DNA from: Persicaria tinctoria
Lineage: Eukaryota > Streptophyta > Magnoliopsida > Caryophyllales > Polygonaceae
Length of the DNA: 64,000 bases
NCBI GenBank assembly: GCA_037127255.1
Contig: JBANSL010000012.1
Span: 39,919,115-39,983,114 of the forward strand
Direction: 5' to 3'
Within the stretch, counting starts at the first letter, position 1; every line of letters begins with the position of its first letter. The position numbers and the translations under genes are program-made. Below the pieces are notes generated by a model. The model was not told where the DNA came from. It saw nothing but the letters and a program-made list of their open reading frames with translations, and searched no databases. Shown in pieces: positions 42,703 to 54,409 of this stretch.

Positions 42703-45369
42703 ATGAGCAAAATGTTCGGTTTTAAGAAGAAGGCAACAAAAACCGCCAAGTATATTTTTGGTGAGTATCTTTCACTTCATCTCCCTTTTGTGTTTTTCTG
42801 CAATTGGTTTATGTGTTTTTTTTCTCTGATAATTCATTCCCATGGAATATATTCCTTGTGTTCTATCTGAAGATGAATGCAGAACTATTACAGATTGTCG
42901 AAAAAAGGTAATTGGTCAAGGAGAAACGAAGTTGATATTACTGCGATTGTGTTGTGGATGTATGAGAATTTGTGAATAGACTAACAACTAAAACCATTCC
43001 GAAATGGTTCAACTAAAACCATTCCGCTCTTTATTTACCAAAATCAAGGAATAGACTAACAACTAAGAATATATATTCCAATACGATTCGCTCCATTGAC
43101 ACAGTCAGGACTCGAAATCCGACATTACTTATGGGAGCTAGTGCCTCATCCCACTAGACCAGCTATGAGCTATTACTGGTTTATTGGCGGATAAGAATAA
43201 CTTTACATCATACAAATGTGAAAGTACTTTCCCTCCAAAAGCAAGAAGTTACATTACATAGTGTGATTGCTTTACTTGTGTTTCCTTACAAAGAGTTAGG
43301 AGTTGCTTTTTTCCTCCCTCTTTTCTTTCTGTTATTTGCCTTTCCTTAGCTTCTAAGTTGTCTCAATTTCATCTTCCCTTAACTTATCCAGAAAACCCAG
43401 AATATGAAAGCTGCTCAGACCCTACAATGTCAATTGCTCAAAGTATCAAGACTTTAAGGTACACACTCAGATTTTACTTGTTTACTTCAACATGTACTGT
43501 GTACTAGCTTTGAAGATATAATAATGTGTCTCAATCATTCTTCATTGCTTGTGTTTTTCTGTTGATTTGGATGCAGGGTGTTTGTTGCGACGTGGAACTT
43601 AGGAGGCAACCCACCTTCCGATGCTCTCACTCTCGATGATTTTCTTCAGGTCCACGATCAACCGGATATTTATATCCTTGGGTACGTAACTTAATTTTCT
43701 CTTTATCTTCCAAGGATTTCTGCTGAAATTTCATAATGACAATAACGAATCTTTTGTTTCGTATGTTGTCAGTTTTCAGGAGATAGTCCCCTTGAATGCT
43801 GGAAATGTGCTCGTCTTAGAAGACACGGAGCCTGCTGCAAAATGGCTAACTCTAATCAACCAGTCCCTGAACAAGTCCTCCAGCAACCGCTCCATTCGAA
43901 AAGCAGCTTCTTTGGAAGCAAAGGCCTCTTCATCTGCCAAAGGATCGAAGCTTATAAGCAGCCCAAGCGGGTCCCTCTTCTTCCAGAAACACTCACTCAA
44001 GGCGGTAAGCAAGCAGTACAGGACGGAGAGCAAGAAGAAGCTCAAGTCCTGCAACTGTGTCTCCGAGTTGGAAAAGCGGTACAAAGAGTCCTGCTTTAGG
44101 TGTCAGCAAAGTTATGTTAGCGAGGATGATTTGTCTTCGGAGGAGGAAGAGGGTGTCACTGGCTTCAAGATCTTAGGGATGACCTCTTCATCTAACCCCA
44201 TGAATCAAATCAAATATGGCCTAGTAACTAGCAAACAGATGGTTGGAATCTTCCTCACCATCTGGGCCAAAAAAGAGCTTGTTCCGCACATTAGCCACAT
44301 GAGGACCTCGTACACTACTCGTGGCATTATGGGATGCCTCGGAAACAAGGTAAGAGACCCATCTAGCTACTTTAGGCTCAAAACAAATGGAACTTTGTGC
44401 TCACATTTTGCATTTTCATATACTTGTAGGGATGTATATCAGTAAGCTTGTGTTTGTACCAGACAAGCTTTTGCTTCATTTGCAGCCACCTTTCTTCGGG
44501 GGAGAAGGAAGGTGACGAGCTTAGACGAAACTCAGATGTTATAGAGATACTGAAGAACACTCAGTTCCCAAAGAAATGCAAATTACCCAGCAGCAGTGTT
44601 CCAGAGAAGATCCTTGAACACGAGTGAGGCTTCTTATAATGTCGGTTGAAATATTTTCTACGAGAATAAATCGGGATGATCCTGATCGAACTCAATTTTA
44701 TGTTTCCTCTAGCCGGGTCATATGGTTAGGGGACTTGAATTACAGGATCACTCTGAGTTATGCTGAAACCCGAATGCTGTTGGAGAACAATGACTGGGAC
44801 AGTCTATTGAGCAAGGATCAGGTAGCCATTTCAGTTTCCTGGTTTTAGCATTCTGACTTGATTTCCATTCGTATACACGTACGGAAGAGAGAGGTAGGTA
44901 TAAGTGATGCGTGTTTCGTACACAGCTAAAGATCGAGAGGGAAGCTGGCAGAGTGTTCAAAGGGTGGAGCGAAGGGAAGATATCGTTCGCACCCACTTAC
45001 AAGTACTCTTTCAACTCCAACATTTATTTTGCTGAGACCCACACCTCCAAGAACAAGAGGAGAACACCAGCTTGGTACATCCATTTATAGAATCATTCAC
45101 TTGTTTGATCTCAATTGCAGCTTTTGTTTTTGTTTGATAATTTGAGTTATAAACCTGACAGGTGTGATAGAATACTTTGGCATGGAGACGGAATAAGACA
45201 ACTCTCTTACATACGAAAGGACGCCAAGGAGTACCAATTCTCGGATCACCGGCCAGTTTGCTCAAGTGTGTTGGTGGATGTCTCCTCGACAGAAGGATCG
45301 AGGAGGGGGTCATCTAACTCTAACATGAAGGTTGAAATCGAAGAGCTCTTGCCAGCTACAAGTAGATGA
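42703..45369 (+). CDS. Type I inositol polyphosphate 5-phosphatase, 8 coding exons, 488 aa
   Basis: Removes the 5-phosphate from inositol polyphosphates (and in some members phosphoinositides), attenuating Ins(1,4,5)P3 signalling. Coding exons: 42703-42760, 43392-43458, 43577-43681, 43773-44349, 44430-44623, 44713-44821, 44926-45074, 45162-45369. All introns are GT..AG, the sum is 1,467 nt, and the frame closes at TGA. An acceptor at 42696 shows a spliced 5'UTR. Family motifs: FVATWNLGG (44-52), [12 protein letters not shown] (77-88), [11 protein letters not shown] split by an intron (ends 269), [12 protein letters not shown] (288-299), WLGDLNYR (338-345), [29 protein letters not shown] (418-426), FSDHRPV. 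Catalytic Asp/His residues are present. No WD40 region, so it is the short type I class. Length suggests the IP5P4/IP5P8 side, not certain. A possible 3'UTR intron spans about 45386-45492. Confidence 0.95.
43030..43185 (-). mobile_element. tRNA-derived SINE-like insertion in 5-phosphatase intron 1
   Basis: On - the sequence TAGCTGGTCTAGTGGGATGA (A-box-like) is followed about 35 nt later by GGATTTCGAGTCCT (B-box-like), then AT-rich sequence with the twice-repeated phrase GAATGGTTTTAGTTG. This order fits a tRNA-headed SINE. It is intronic and does not touch splice sites. No target duplication was found. Confidence 0.4.
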
Positions 45370-45785
45370 AGATTCGCTAACAAAGAGGTACGTTGGTCTG
45401 GTGTGGTCTCAGCGATTAGATTTATATGGCAGGATCATCTAGCTATCTTGTTCTAAACGGTTTCGACAATCCATCTATTGACTTCATTGCAGGTATTGAG
45501 ACTAACCATAGCCTTGAGGCTGAAGAAACACAACACAAGCTGTAGAGATTATTATAGAGTTGGGGCTTTTTATTATGTTAGGATTAGGGAATTGTACATA
45601 TTGACCAGAGAGAGAGAGAGAGAATTTCTAAGATAGCCCTAAAACATTGAAAGCAGAAATCTGAAGTATCAGAACAATAATTTATCCTTTCTGTTTTCCT
45701 TCATTTGAATATGGTATTCTTTTTTGTCCATATAATGTAAATGCAATGCAATGAGGCTATTCGCCTTTTGTCCATGTAATATGAC

Positions 45786-45910
45786 AGTCCTTTCCGGCTG
45801 AACCATTCTGGGTATGGTTCAGCCGTAAAGGACTTATGGATATTTCTCAAACGTTCTTGGTTCGAACCCCGGAGGGCGGCTCTCTATCAATGATTCAATT
45901 CATAAACTAG
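45786..45910 (+). mobile_element. tRNA-derived SINE-like element downstream of 5-phosphatase gene
   Basis: TATGGTTCAGCCGTAAAGG (possible A-box) and CTTGGTTCGAACCCCGGAGG (B-box GGTTCGAACCC) are spaced as in a tRNA head. TCCTTTCCGGCTGAACC just upstream forms an inverted pair with GGTTCAGCCGTAAAGGA. Ends are not resolved. Confidence 0.4.
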
Positions 45911-46676
45911 TTATTTATAATCTAGATAGTTTATCAACTACTTGGTGTTATACAAGTTCAATTTTGAGTGCGTGCCCCCACTGAATTCCGCAAAATGTTG
46001 TGGAAATATATTTGTAACTTATCACTGAATTCCAGTGGATATTGTGGAACTAGACTTGTCAGAGAGTCACCCATGTGAAATTTGAAGAATCTAGTGATCC
46101 TCATCTTGTTGATTTGGGGAAGATGATAATTAGAGAGATTAATTTGTTTGTGGAACTAGCCCAATCTTGAAAAGAGTTGATTCTAACTCTAAGCCTTAGC
46201 CTTAGCCTTGGTAAAAAAATCAGCTACATTTAAGAGGAAACATGAGATAGAGAGATTAAACCTACAAGCAATTTCTGTCGAGCAAATCACAATATAGGTA
46301 GGTAGTCCTCTCATGGAAGACGAAGACGGGGTTCTGGAATTCTGGCTGCTGCTTGATTGTCGCATTTAAGGGGAATAATAAATACTAATAGGGTGGTTAT
46401 ACTGATTGCTGAGCTTTGTTTGATATCAAAAGAAAGCAGCAATAAAGAATGGATGGAAAATGCTTCAACTAGAAGCCACTCCCACCTCTTGGTCTACAAA
46501 ATAAAACCATGGCTAAGGCTAACACTTGGAATCAAATCACCGAAACCAAAAACAAAAAAAAACTCCCAAAGAGGTGAGGTGAAAACTTTTTTATTCTTCT
46601 TATTTTTAGTTGTAACCTAGCCATCCCTTAGAACCCAAATGCCTCTTATAAACAATGAAGAAAACATTATAGAAAC
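45911..46676. other. Intergenic DNA between convergent genes
   Basis: The 5-phosphatase (+) and WRI1-like (-) genes converge here. No further gene was recognised. The stretch 46350-46620 has a + frame without domains. Confidence 0.45.
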
Positions 46677-49524
46677 CTAAAATAAATCACAGGTTACCGT
46701 TGAAGACGAGGATGGATACGATGAGGACGAATCAAAACAAAGCGTATCGATATTCCCCCCCATCTCCATCTCCATCTCGCACCGTCCTTTCTTCACACCA
46801 TCAAGGTATTCCAATGTGCCCCCGTCATCAAACATCAGATTGATATCATCTTCTTCAAATGCTTTCTCATTCAGCACATCAAACAAGTTCGAGTCACCCC
46901 CCTCTTCCTCGTCAAGGAGATCCAACAAGTTGGAATCCTCCTCATTGCAGAGAAGATGGGGATCGAACAAGTTTGACTCCTCCTTGTGACAGAAAACATG
47001 GGGATTGTACGTGTAGCAATCCTCCTTGTTGCGGAAAACATGGAGATCGAACAAGCTTGAATCCTCCTCCTCCTTGCCGTGGAAAAGATGCAGATTTAAC
47101 AAGTTCGAATCCTCCTCGTCGTGAAAAACATGGCTGAAGCTCCATGGGTCGTCATCCTTCTGCTCGGATTCTTCAGATGTTTGTGCTAATACAGCTGAAA
47201 CTGGCAGCAGATGTTCTTCTTCATTTTGCACCTGCGCTGGTTTTATTTCAACAGAATTGGACGGATTCTCTTCATGTTGTGATTCTTCCTTCGGGATGTA
47301 ATTGCTGATATCGAAATTCGTCACTGCATTCCGTCCCCTGTATTGTATGGCAGCCAGATCATATGCCTTGGCTGCCTCCTCTTGCGAACCTTCCAAGAAA
47401 ACAGAAATTTATCATCCACAAACAGACGCAATCAGTCTGATCTGCTTGATTTTAGCAAACACTCAGATCTTCCTATCTCAAATGCCATAACATGCTTTTG
47501 AAATCTTATCATGATGAGCAAGCATCAAATGTTATGTACCCTACCTACCAGGCCCTTAATGCTCCATATCTACTTAATACTTATATATTATATATTAATA
47601 TATATCTTTATACAAGGCAGGTGTGGCAATAAGACTTCCTATTTCAAGATATATTCTATACTTTATTTTTGCGACAAAAGATGATGATACCAAAATCGGA
47701 CTAAAGCGAATGCATTTGATTATTCGGGGAATGATGGTGGGAGTTATGAAAATGAGAGGAAAGGAAGGAGGGAAATTACTGAAAGTGCCCAAGTAGAGAT
47801 ACTTGTTTCCGAATACACGGCCAATCCTTGCTTCCCATCTTCCATTGTGATGGTGCCTATAAAATCGAAGATATATGGTTATGACTGAAGTGCCCCAGTA
47901 GAGATCTTTGAGACATGCAGTCCTAAGAAATGAGTGGTAGAGGAGGAGGAGGAGGAGTAACATACTTGGCAACACCGCGGTACTTGGATACCCCTCTAGA
48001 GAATCCACTGCTATGCCGCCTTAGTGACGCCAAGTAATCTTGTTTCGACAAATTTTGCATCTCCTCCAACTCCTTTGCATAGTTCTCTCTCTGTACAATC
48101 CAAACAAACTTAACAATTTTAATTTGGTTCATTATGACAGTAAGATTCATAAACTTACTACTTGCAAATTGCAATCCACCAAAACTCCAACCTTGGTGTA
48201 AACATTAAGGGCACCCAGAAGTAAAAGTTTGGATTTCACAGAATCTAATGTGATAAATTTCAACCAAAAAAAAAAGAGAATCTAATGTGAATTTTATATC
48301 GCCAAGTGCACTCTTACTTGTTATATCCACGGTTTATATCGCCAAGTGCATAGTGGTTTCATCAGCTTCCAGTGTCAGTGGATATTTTTTGCGTGAAAAT
48401 AGCTTGCCGACAACCACTTGAGGCTTCTCATGTCGACAAAATAGCTGCTGACTAGACATGAAGCCGGTGTCGACAAGCTATTTTTAGGCAAAAATAAAAA
48501 TAAAAATTGCTGACACAGCATGGAGTAATAATAACCCTCTGAATCAACACCCTTTTCTGAATAATACAGTAGTAGCAGTAGAACAAAATGTTAAAATTGA
48601 CTCTGACAAAAGCCAAATATATAACAAGTACTACAACAACTAACAACAACAGTCCAGAACTCACAAGTAGCAATAATGTAAAAACAAGAAAAGGTGAGGG
48701 GCATACAGGGAAATTCAAGATAGTCTCTAGGCCCCAGTACTTAAGCGCCGCCAGATCGTAGGTCCGGGCGGCATCCTCCTCGGAGTCATACGCACCTACA
48801 CACACAAGCCACCGTAAAGAGTCACCAAACTACCCCGGCAAAATCAATTTAATTACAGAAGAAAAGAAGATAGGAGTGTCTGTCTGGCTTTACCCAAATA
48901 AACTGCAGAGGCACAGGCAGTGGGACAAAGGCATAGAATAGATAGATTAACGTTGCATCGCCAAAATTCATCAACGAAACGAACCAAGAAAAACAAAGAA
49001 TTAGAGGGTGAGTCAACGAACAAATCATTAAATCAAATTTGAATTGAGGATCTCAATGAGCAAAATTGTTTTGGGGATTACCTTGCTTGCCTTTTTTGTT
49101 CTGAATGGAGTTATAAGAGCTCTTGTCCCAAAGATGAGCCTCGAATCTACCAGTCCATCTATGCCTGAAATTTGTAATCCAGGAAACAAGATTTCGCCAC
49201 TTTTGAGTCCCAATGTGATACATGCAAAGCAGTTTCCAATTTTCAAACTCCGTCCAAATATTAATAAACGATTAGAGAGATTTAGGGTTACTTGGTAACG
49301 CCTCTGTAAGTGGAGCTTCGTCTGTTGAATTTGATCTGATTAGAATCAGAAATTGAAGCAATTGGGGCGCCCATTGCACGGCATTGTTTCGAAATCGCGC
49401 ATTTTCTAGGCCTCTTGGACTGTTTCAATAGCCGATCCATGGTTGGGTGATCATCAGTCACAGAAGAGGATGAAGAGCAAGAGGTTGAAGGCGATGGGTG
49501 GGTTGAAGGAGGTGACCTCTTCAT
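46677..49524 (-). CDS. WRINKLED1-type AP2/ERF transcription factor, 7 coding exons, 442 aa
   Basis: WRI1 activates genes of glycolysis and plastid fatty-acid synthesis, controlling oil accumulation. Exons on -: 49524-49292, 49164-49082, 48902-48894, 48795-48707, 48090-47966, 47856-47780, 47389-46677; 1,329 nt, stop TAG. The third exon is only 9 nt (TTTATTTGG, giving part of VYLG), the known WRI1 microexon. AP2-1 is about 72-138 ([59 protein letters not shown]). The linker has [15 protein letters not shown]2-2 is about 174-238 ([43 protein letters not shown]). The start MKRSPPST gives a Ser-rich N-terminus with a basic KQSKRPRKC patch. The C-terminal [17 protein letters not shown] resembles the acidic WRI1 end. 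Unusual acidic repeats occupy about residues 290-375. Confidence 0.93.
46880..47145 (-). repeat. Coding minisatellite in WRI1-like last exon
   Basis: Five to six diverged units of about 45-48 bp encode variants of HVFHNKEEDSNLFDL (for example [44 protein letters not shown]). Unit lengths are multiples of three, so the frame is kept. Confidence 0.8.
48387..48494. mobile_element. Small MITE-like inverted repeat in WRI1-like intron 4
   Basis: TTTTGCGTGAAAATAGCTTGCCGACA at the left (shown in parts: TTTTGCGTG, AAAATAGCTTG, CCGACA) is inverted at the right as TGTCGACAAGCTATTTTTAG. The whole is about 108 bp and foldable. Class unknown. Two copies of TTTATATCGCCAAGTGCA lie just before it (about 48293 and 48333). 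Confidence 0.5.
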
Positions 49525-50215
49525 CTGGGTCACCCAAAAACAAAAACAAAAACAAAAACCCTCCGAAATCAGAACAATGCAAAACTGTGAAGAGATATTT
49601 CCAGGCAAAATAGGGAAATTGATGAAATCTGTGATGAAATTCAAGTTGTGGAGCGTTGTGGAAATGGGTAATTATGAATTGGGTTGCCAAAACAGGGAAG
49701 TGCAGAGGAGCAAAGAAATGGGGGATGGGGTTGAGGAGGAAGAGAAAGGTGGCCGGTGGGGATGTTTATTAAATAGAGAGCGCCCCCAAAATCGGTAAAA
49801 AGGGGGAAATGGTAGTAACCATGGTTTAAGCTGGGATGGAATTAGGGTTTTTATTTTTACCAAGGGTTAAGGGTAGGGTTTAATGAAGTAACCAGAGATG
49901 AGAAATGAGTGGCGCGAGGTGGGGGATGGGATGGGGGTGGTGGCCTTGGCCCTTGGCCTGTGGGGGGTTTTAAGGATTCTGCCCGCACACTTGGCTGAAT
50001 GCGTTTTAACACTTAACAGAGGTCAGCCATGCTACCAATCACAGTTCCTCCTGCCACCCATGCCCAAACTCATAACTCATTACACAGATCACACTTCTTC
50101 CTATGCTGCACTCACTCACTGTTCCGTTGCAATTTTATCGCCTCCGCTCAAGGGCGGCCACAGGGGCCAGGGGACACGGGGGCGTTCCCCCCTCTCTTCC
50201 ACGCCATAAAAACGT
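49525..50215 (-). promoter_or_regulatory. Presumed leader and promoter of the WRI1-like gene
   Basis: Upstream of the start codon on -, with a C/T-rich leader (49530-49800 on -). No other gene was recognised. A TATA box was not confidently placed. The segment 50130-50210 is locally GC-rich (GGGGCCAGGGGACACGGGGG). Confidence 0.4.
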
Positions 50216-51010
50216 AATATTTATTATAAAAAAATACAAATGTTGTCTACCTTAATTGATAAATAAAAATAAAAAAATCATACTCAATTCGTCTCAAAAT
50301 TTAACTCGATTTATGATTTTGTACTAGTTTTTTTTAAAAAAAAAAAAATTCACTCCTCAATCAACATCGGATATATATGGATACATTTTTAGTAGGTAAA
50401 AAAGTAGTAAAATTATGAGGTTTATATTTAACATGTGTATGGGGTACTCATTAAATGACTGTAGTTAAAAATAGAGTTCAAAAAAAAAGCTAAAGCAACA
50501 AGCTTTCCTGGGTTTATTTGGTTTGAAATTACCATAATACACCTGATAATAACCAAATAAACTCCAGTTTTTACAAATAAACTTTTTTTCGTCTCATACA
50601 GTGTTTATATTTTCATAATATTTCAACCTTTATTTTACACAGTTTTTCAATCTCAATTGTTTTTAAATTTTAGTCATTTTTTTAACTCCGCCCCATACGG
50701 ACCCGGTCATCATTCAACTAACTTTTTCATAAATTTTATTATTTTATAATACCCGCTAAATTTTTTAACCAATCAAAATCTTTTAAAAAGTCAACAACAC
50801 ACGAATCAAATCATTATTATCCCCTACCTAGAAAATCTAAAATGACATCTATTTTGATACAAGACTAAACACCTAAAACGACCTATGAAATCTTCTAATT
50901 TTTATTCCTATGAAATTTTTTACTATCAATGTCATATTTAAACTACAATTTATGGGGTTTTTTCCACACTTTTCAATCATATCATTTTTTCCATTTGTCA
51001 TATTTTTAAA
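50216..51010. other. AT-rich intergenic DNA, no gene seen
   Basis: Homopolymer-rich sequence without coding potential or recognised repeat. Confidence 0.5.
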
Positions 51011-51015
51011 AAAAT

Positions 51016-51160
51016 TTATAATTTTCTTTCAATATTTTTCAAGCATGTCGCTGACAAGTCAAATTCATTTTCAACTATAGTTTTCCAAACTTTAAAAGTC
51101 TCTTCATCTTTAGTTTTTAACAAGTACACCCAGACTTTACTACTATACTGACGGGGACGA
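51016..51160 (-). pseudogene. Copia integrase relic
   Basis: On - the frame reads SSKVWVYLLKTKDEETFKVW and then KTIVENEFD. This matches the integrase stretch DYSRKVWVYFL..K..F..F..WK..VE of copia elements. The frame is open for 73 codons, but no neighbouring integrase motifs are present, so only a short relic survives. Confidence 0.6.
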
Positions 51161-51239
51161 GAGAGGCTCTTGTCTCTCTCTAAAACACTCATACCCTTAA
51201 CCTCTTCAACACTGCTACCCAACAATCCCTCCACCACCG

Positions 51240-53290
51240 TCGTCGTCGTCGTCGCCGTTCACCATCGCCACCCTCGTCGTCCGACCCTCTTCTCGGCTTC
51301 CCTAACCTCATCGATCCTTTGGATTTGATTTCATCGAGCCCCTATCCCGGTACCAAACCCTAAAATTTGGTTTCGCATTCTCCATCTTCAATTGGCCTTG
51401 TATTGGGTGGTTTTTGGGTCCTCGCCTTTTGTTTCCCCTGGTATTGTCGCCGATTTCGGTTCCTTTGGGCCCAAGCTTCGGGTCTTTGGGGCCCGAGTTT
51501 TGGTTCATTCGGGCCCAAGCTTCGGGTTCTTGGGGCCCAAGGTTTTGGAGAAAAAAAACACACCCGAAAGGGTTGAAACGACTCTTTGAGGAATCCCCGA
51601 AAGGGTCTGAAAATCCCGAAAGAGCCTAAATCCCGAAAGGGCTTGAAAATTCCCGAAAGGGTTTGAAAAACCAAATTGATTAAATAAATTTCCCCGAAAT
51701 GGATTATTAAATAAATTCTGGAATCTTCTCTCGCTCATCACCTTCCTCACGGTCGTGCTTCATGTCCTCGTGTTGGTTGGGTGTCCGTGTGTTCGTGGTT
51801 AGTTTCGATTGTGAAGCAGTTCTACGGCCCTGGTTGATCGAAGTGATCATGTTGACGGTGTTTGTGGTCTCCAAAGATGATGCGATCGTAGTCGCCCATG
51901 AGCTCGTCTCTTGTTTCCTACAAAGGTTTGTCTTTGGAGCTGGACATCAACTTTCATTTCTGAAAACTGTTTGGAGACACCACGGTATTTTGGCTCCTTC
52001 TAGCTGTATAAAATTCCGATTGAAGCCGATGAGCACTTGTTGGAAAGATATTTTATGTGGCTACAATTTTATTGAAGGATGAAATCATCAATTCAGCTTG
52101 GAAGATGGACGAAATTTGCGATCTTTGCAGTAGTCCGAAAAACTGGCAGCTTGTCGGAAATGCAATAAATAAAGACGGAATGCATTCAGTAAAGTCGGAT
52201 TAAATGACGGGGCTTTAGAGATTTCCGAACTTCCATTTCTTTGATGGCAACGAAGATCATTCATCTCCCCCCATTATGGTTGCCCATCGATCTCTCCGTC
52301 ATAAATATCGGGAAACCCTTTCGCATTATCCATCATTAGTTTATTGATTTATTTTAATTTCTTTTATTTTGCATACCATCAATATTTTCCTATATAAAGG
52401 GATGTAAGAACTTATTTTGGAGCATAAGTTGAATTTGAGAAATCTAAGCTTTGTGCTTCCTTCGTTTCGGGTTAAGAAACAAAAATCTATCTTGGTGAAA
52501 TGCCGGATAAACCCTCTTGGTGAGATGCTAAGAGCGATTCCCTAGTGAGAGACGACGGAATCAAAGGGTCGGAAACACTCGGAGTGCGAGGTCGAGAGTG
52601 CGGAAGATCGAGTGTTGGAGAGAGCTCGGAGTGCGAGGCCGAGAGCGATCTTGCATCACATATCCCTCAACCTTCATCCCCTACATTACCACCATTCTAA
52701 GGCCTTCCACAACCCCATCATCACCCTCCATTCACCCCCAAAACGTCACCCCAAAGCAGCCCTTCAATCCCTCTCAAACAAGCCCCGTTTGGACTCGCCT
52801 TTGCACAAGTGACGTCTCGGTGAAATGCGATTTCCCGCTTCGTCTGACATCCTATTGACAAGATCTGCCCCAATCTGCGATCGCAACTTCAGGTTCTACA
52901 AAAGTAGTACTTGCACGTCCCTAGAAGCCGAGCCAATCGACGGGAAATCGGAAATCTTTGAAGATTTATCTGTTGCCTCAGAAGTTGTCCACGATTTCCC
53001 GACTTCTCGGAACTCTCGTCGTCGGTCCTTTTGCTCGAGCCCGGATCCGAGCACATGCCCAAGATTCGGGTTCTTGGGGCCCAAGTTTTGGTTCTTTCAG
53101 GCCCAAACTTCAGGTCCTAGGGGCCCAAGGTTTTGGAGAAAAAAAACACACCTGAAAGGGTTGAAACGACTCTTTGAGGAAACCCCGAAAGGGGGGAACG
53201 TCGTGTGATCCACACATCCTCGGGAGTCGTCTTTGCCTTGCGAGGATTTCTTGTTTCCGTCTGTCCGACGGCGAGACATCATGTCAGTTG
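51240..53290. mobile_element. LTR-like region with a duplicated GGGCCCAAG block
   Basis: The block 51440-51610 recurs in direct orientation at about 53045-53195: TTCGGGTTCTTGGGGCCCAA, AGGTTTTGGAGAAAAAAAAC and AAGGGTTGAAACGACTCTTT are in both. Between them lies promoter-like sequence with CTATATAAAGGG (about 52391) followed by TTGAGAAATCTAAGC and repeated CGGAGTGCGAGG(T/C)CGAGAG, as in plant LTRs. No TG..CA ends or coding region were resolved. Possibly the remains of two overlapping LTRs. Confidence 0.45.
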
Positions 53291-53311
53291 GTGCTTTCCC
53301 ATGTGCTCACT

Positions 53312-53482
53312 TAGGAGTGGCCACGGGTCGGTCCCGGCGGGTCGACGGGTTCGACCCGCCGGGTCAAGGGTCAGGGTTGGCCGACCCGAACCCTAACCCG
53401 TAAATCTCACGGGTTGATGGGTTCAGGTCGACCCGTTGACCCGCCGGTTCACGGGTTGACCCGTAACCCGTGGCCACGCCTA
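53312..53482. mobile_element. GC-rich hAT MITE, 171 bp
   Basis: Ends TAGGAGTGGCCACGGGTCGG and (complement of right end) TAGGCGTGGCCACGGGTTAC. TGCTCACT flanks both sides exactly (53304-53311 and 53483-53490). The interior is a dense set of GACCCG and CGGGTC inverted motifs. The 8-bp duplication and TAGG..GTGGCCACGGG end fit hAT. Confidence 0.92.
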
Positions 53483-53509
53483 TGCTCACTATCCACTTCA
53501 GCACGCCGA

Positions 53510-53700
53510 GCTTCCTTCCGCTTGATGTTGTGACCGCTTGTTTGCTTAGGGTTTGGGATTTTTTCTGGGTTCGCTTTAGTTGGTTCTTTTGATGTATTCT
53601 GTGATTGTATTTCTTTGGGATCTTCGTGATCTCATCCTTCAGGATGCTCTCGGGTTGGCTAACCACCATCCGAATTTTTATCTTATTAACACAAAAAAAA
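53510..53700 (+). mobile_element. Retroposon 3' end with short A-tail
   Basis: T/G-rich sequence (GGGTTTGGGATTTTTTCTGG) ends in TTATTAACACAAAAAAAA at about 53700. It resembles a plant LINE 3'UTR and tail. No RT is present. Confidence 0.4.
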
Positions 53701-54405
53701 CCGACGGGAATGAACTAAGGGGTGGGTTGCTGCAGCCCACCCCAATTTTATTAAAAAAATAGAATTAGAGGAAGTGTGTGAAGCACACAGCATTCCCCCT
53801 CCTCCGCTTCAGCGTTTCTTCTCTATGATGGACAAGCAACGTGAAGCCTCGTTCCTACCTAGACCAATCGAAGGTCGTCTAACGTCTATGATCAGTGATT
53901 GGCTGGGTTCTCCACCATCGCATCTCCTACCCTAGTCCTCTTGCGATCGTTCCATCTGCGCTGCATTGCAGGTAACCCTCTTCTTCCTTGCTTTGATTCT
54001 CCATATGCTTTGATTGATCGGCATAACGTTAAATTTCGGCATGTGCGAGACTATTGAATCATCTAAGAACTGAAATCGAGAGAGATTTTATTTTCCCTCT
54101 CATTGATCAGCCCACGCGATTGTAGGGTTAGGGTTTTCATATGAAATTTAGGATTCTAGTTAATTTGTTGTTGGTGCTCTTTTAATTTTATATATTCGGT
54201 TATTAGTAAATTTATTAGTGAATATATATTTTGATGTAATGGATATATTATAATATGGTTATATGTGTATATATGGTTGTTCATTTCTATTAATGAAAAT
54301 TTTGTACTTTATTATTATTCTCAATTTAATAAACCATATAAATAGCAAAAACTGTTATAAATAATATAAATGCATAAAAATAAAATTTTAAAACTGCCAC
54401 AATAG
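53701..54405. other. Possible 5' part of a TTF/hAT element
   Basis: GGGGTGGGTTGCTGCAGCCC at about 53719-53738 is a strong palindrome followed by GC-rich leader-like sequence (53790-53960). Given the broken transposase at 56390-58856, this may be its 5' region. No coding exon was recognised. Confidence 0.3.
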
Positions 54406-54409
54406 CATA

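Noticed and set aside
46859..47145. Frames on + and - opposite the WRI1-like last exon
   Set aside because: Shadows of the acidic coding repeats in the real exon.
49292..49644. Upstream methionines (MNFITDF..) as start of the WRI1-like protein
   Set aside because: The intervening peptide is hydrophobic and unlike the family. MKRSPPST at 49524 matches the usual short basic/Ser-rich start.
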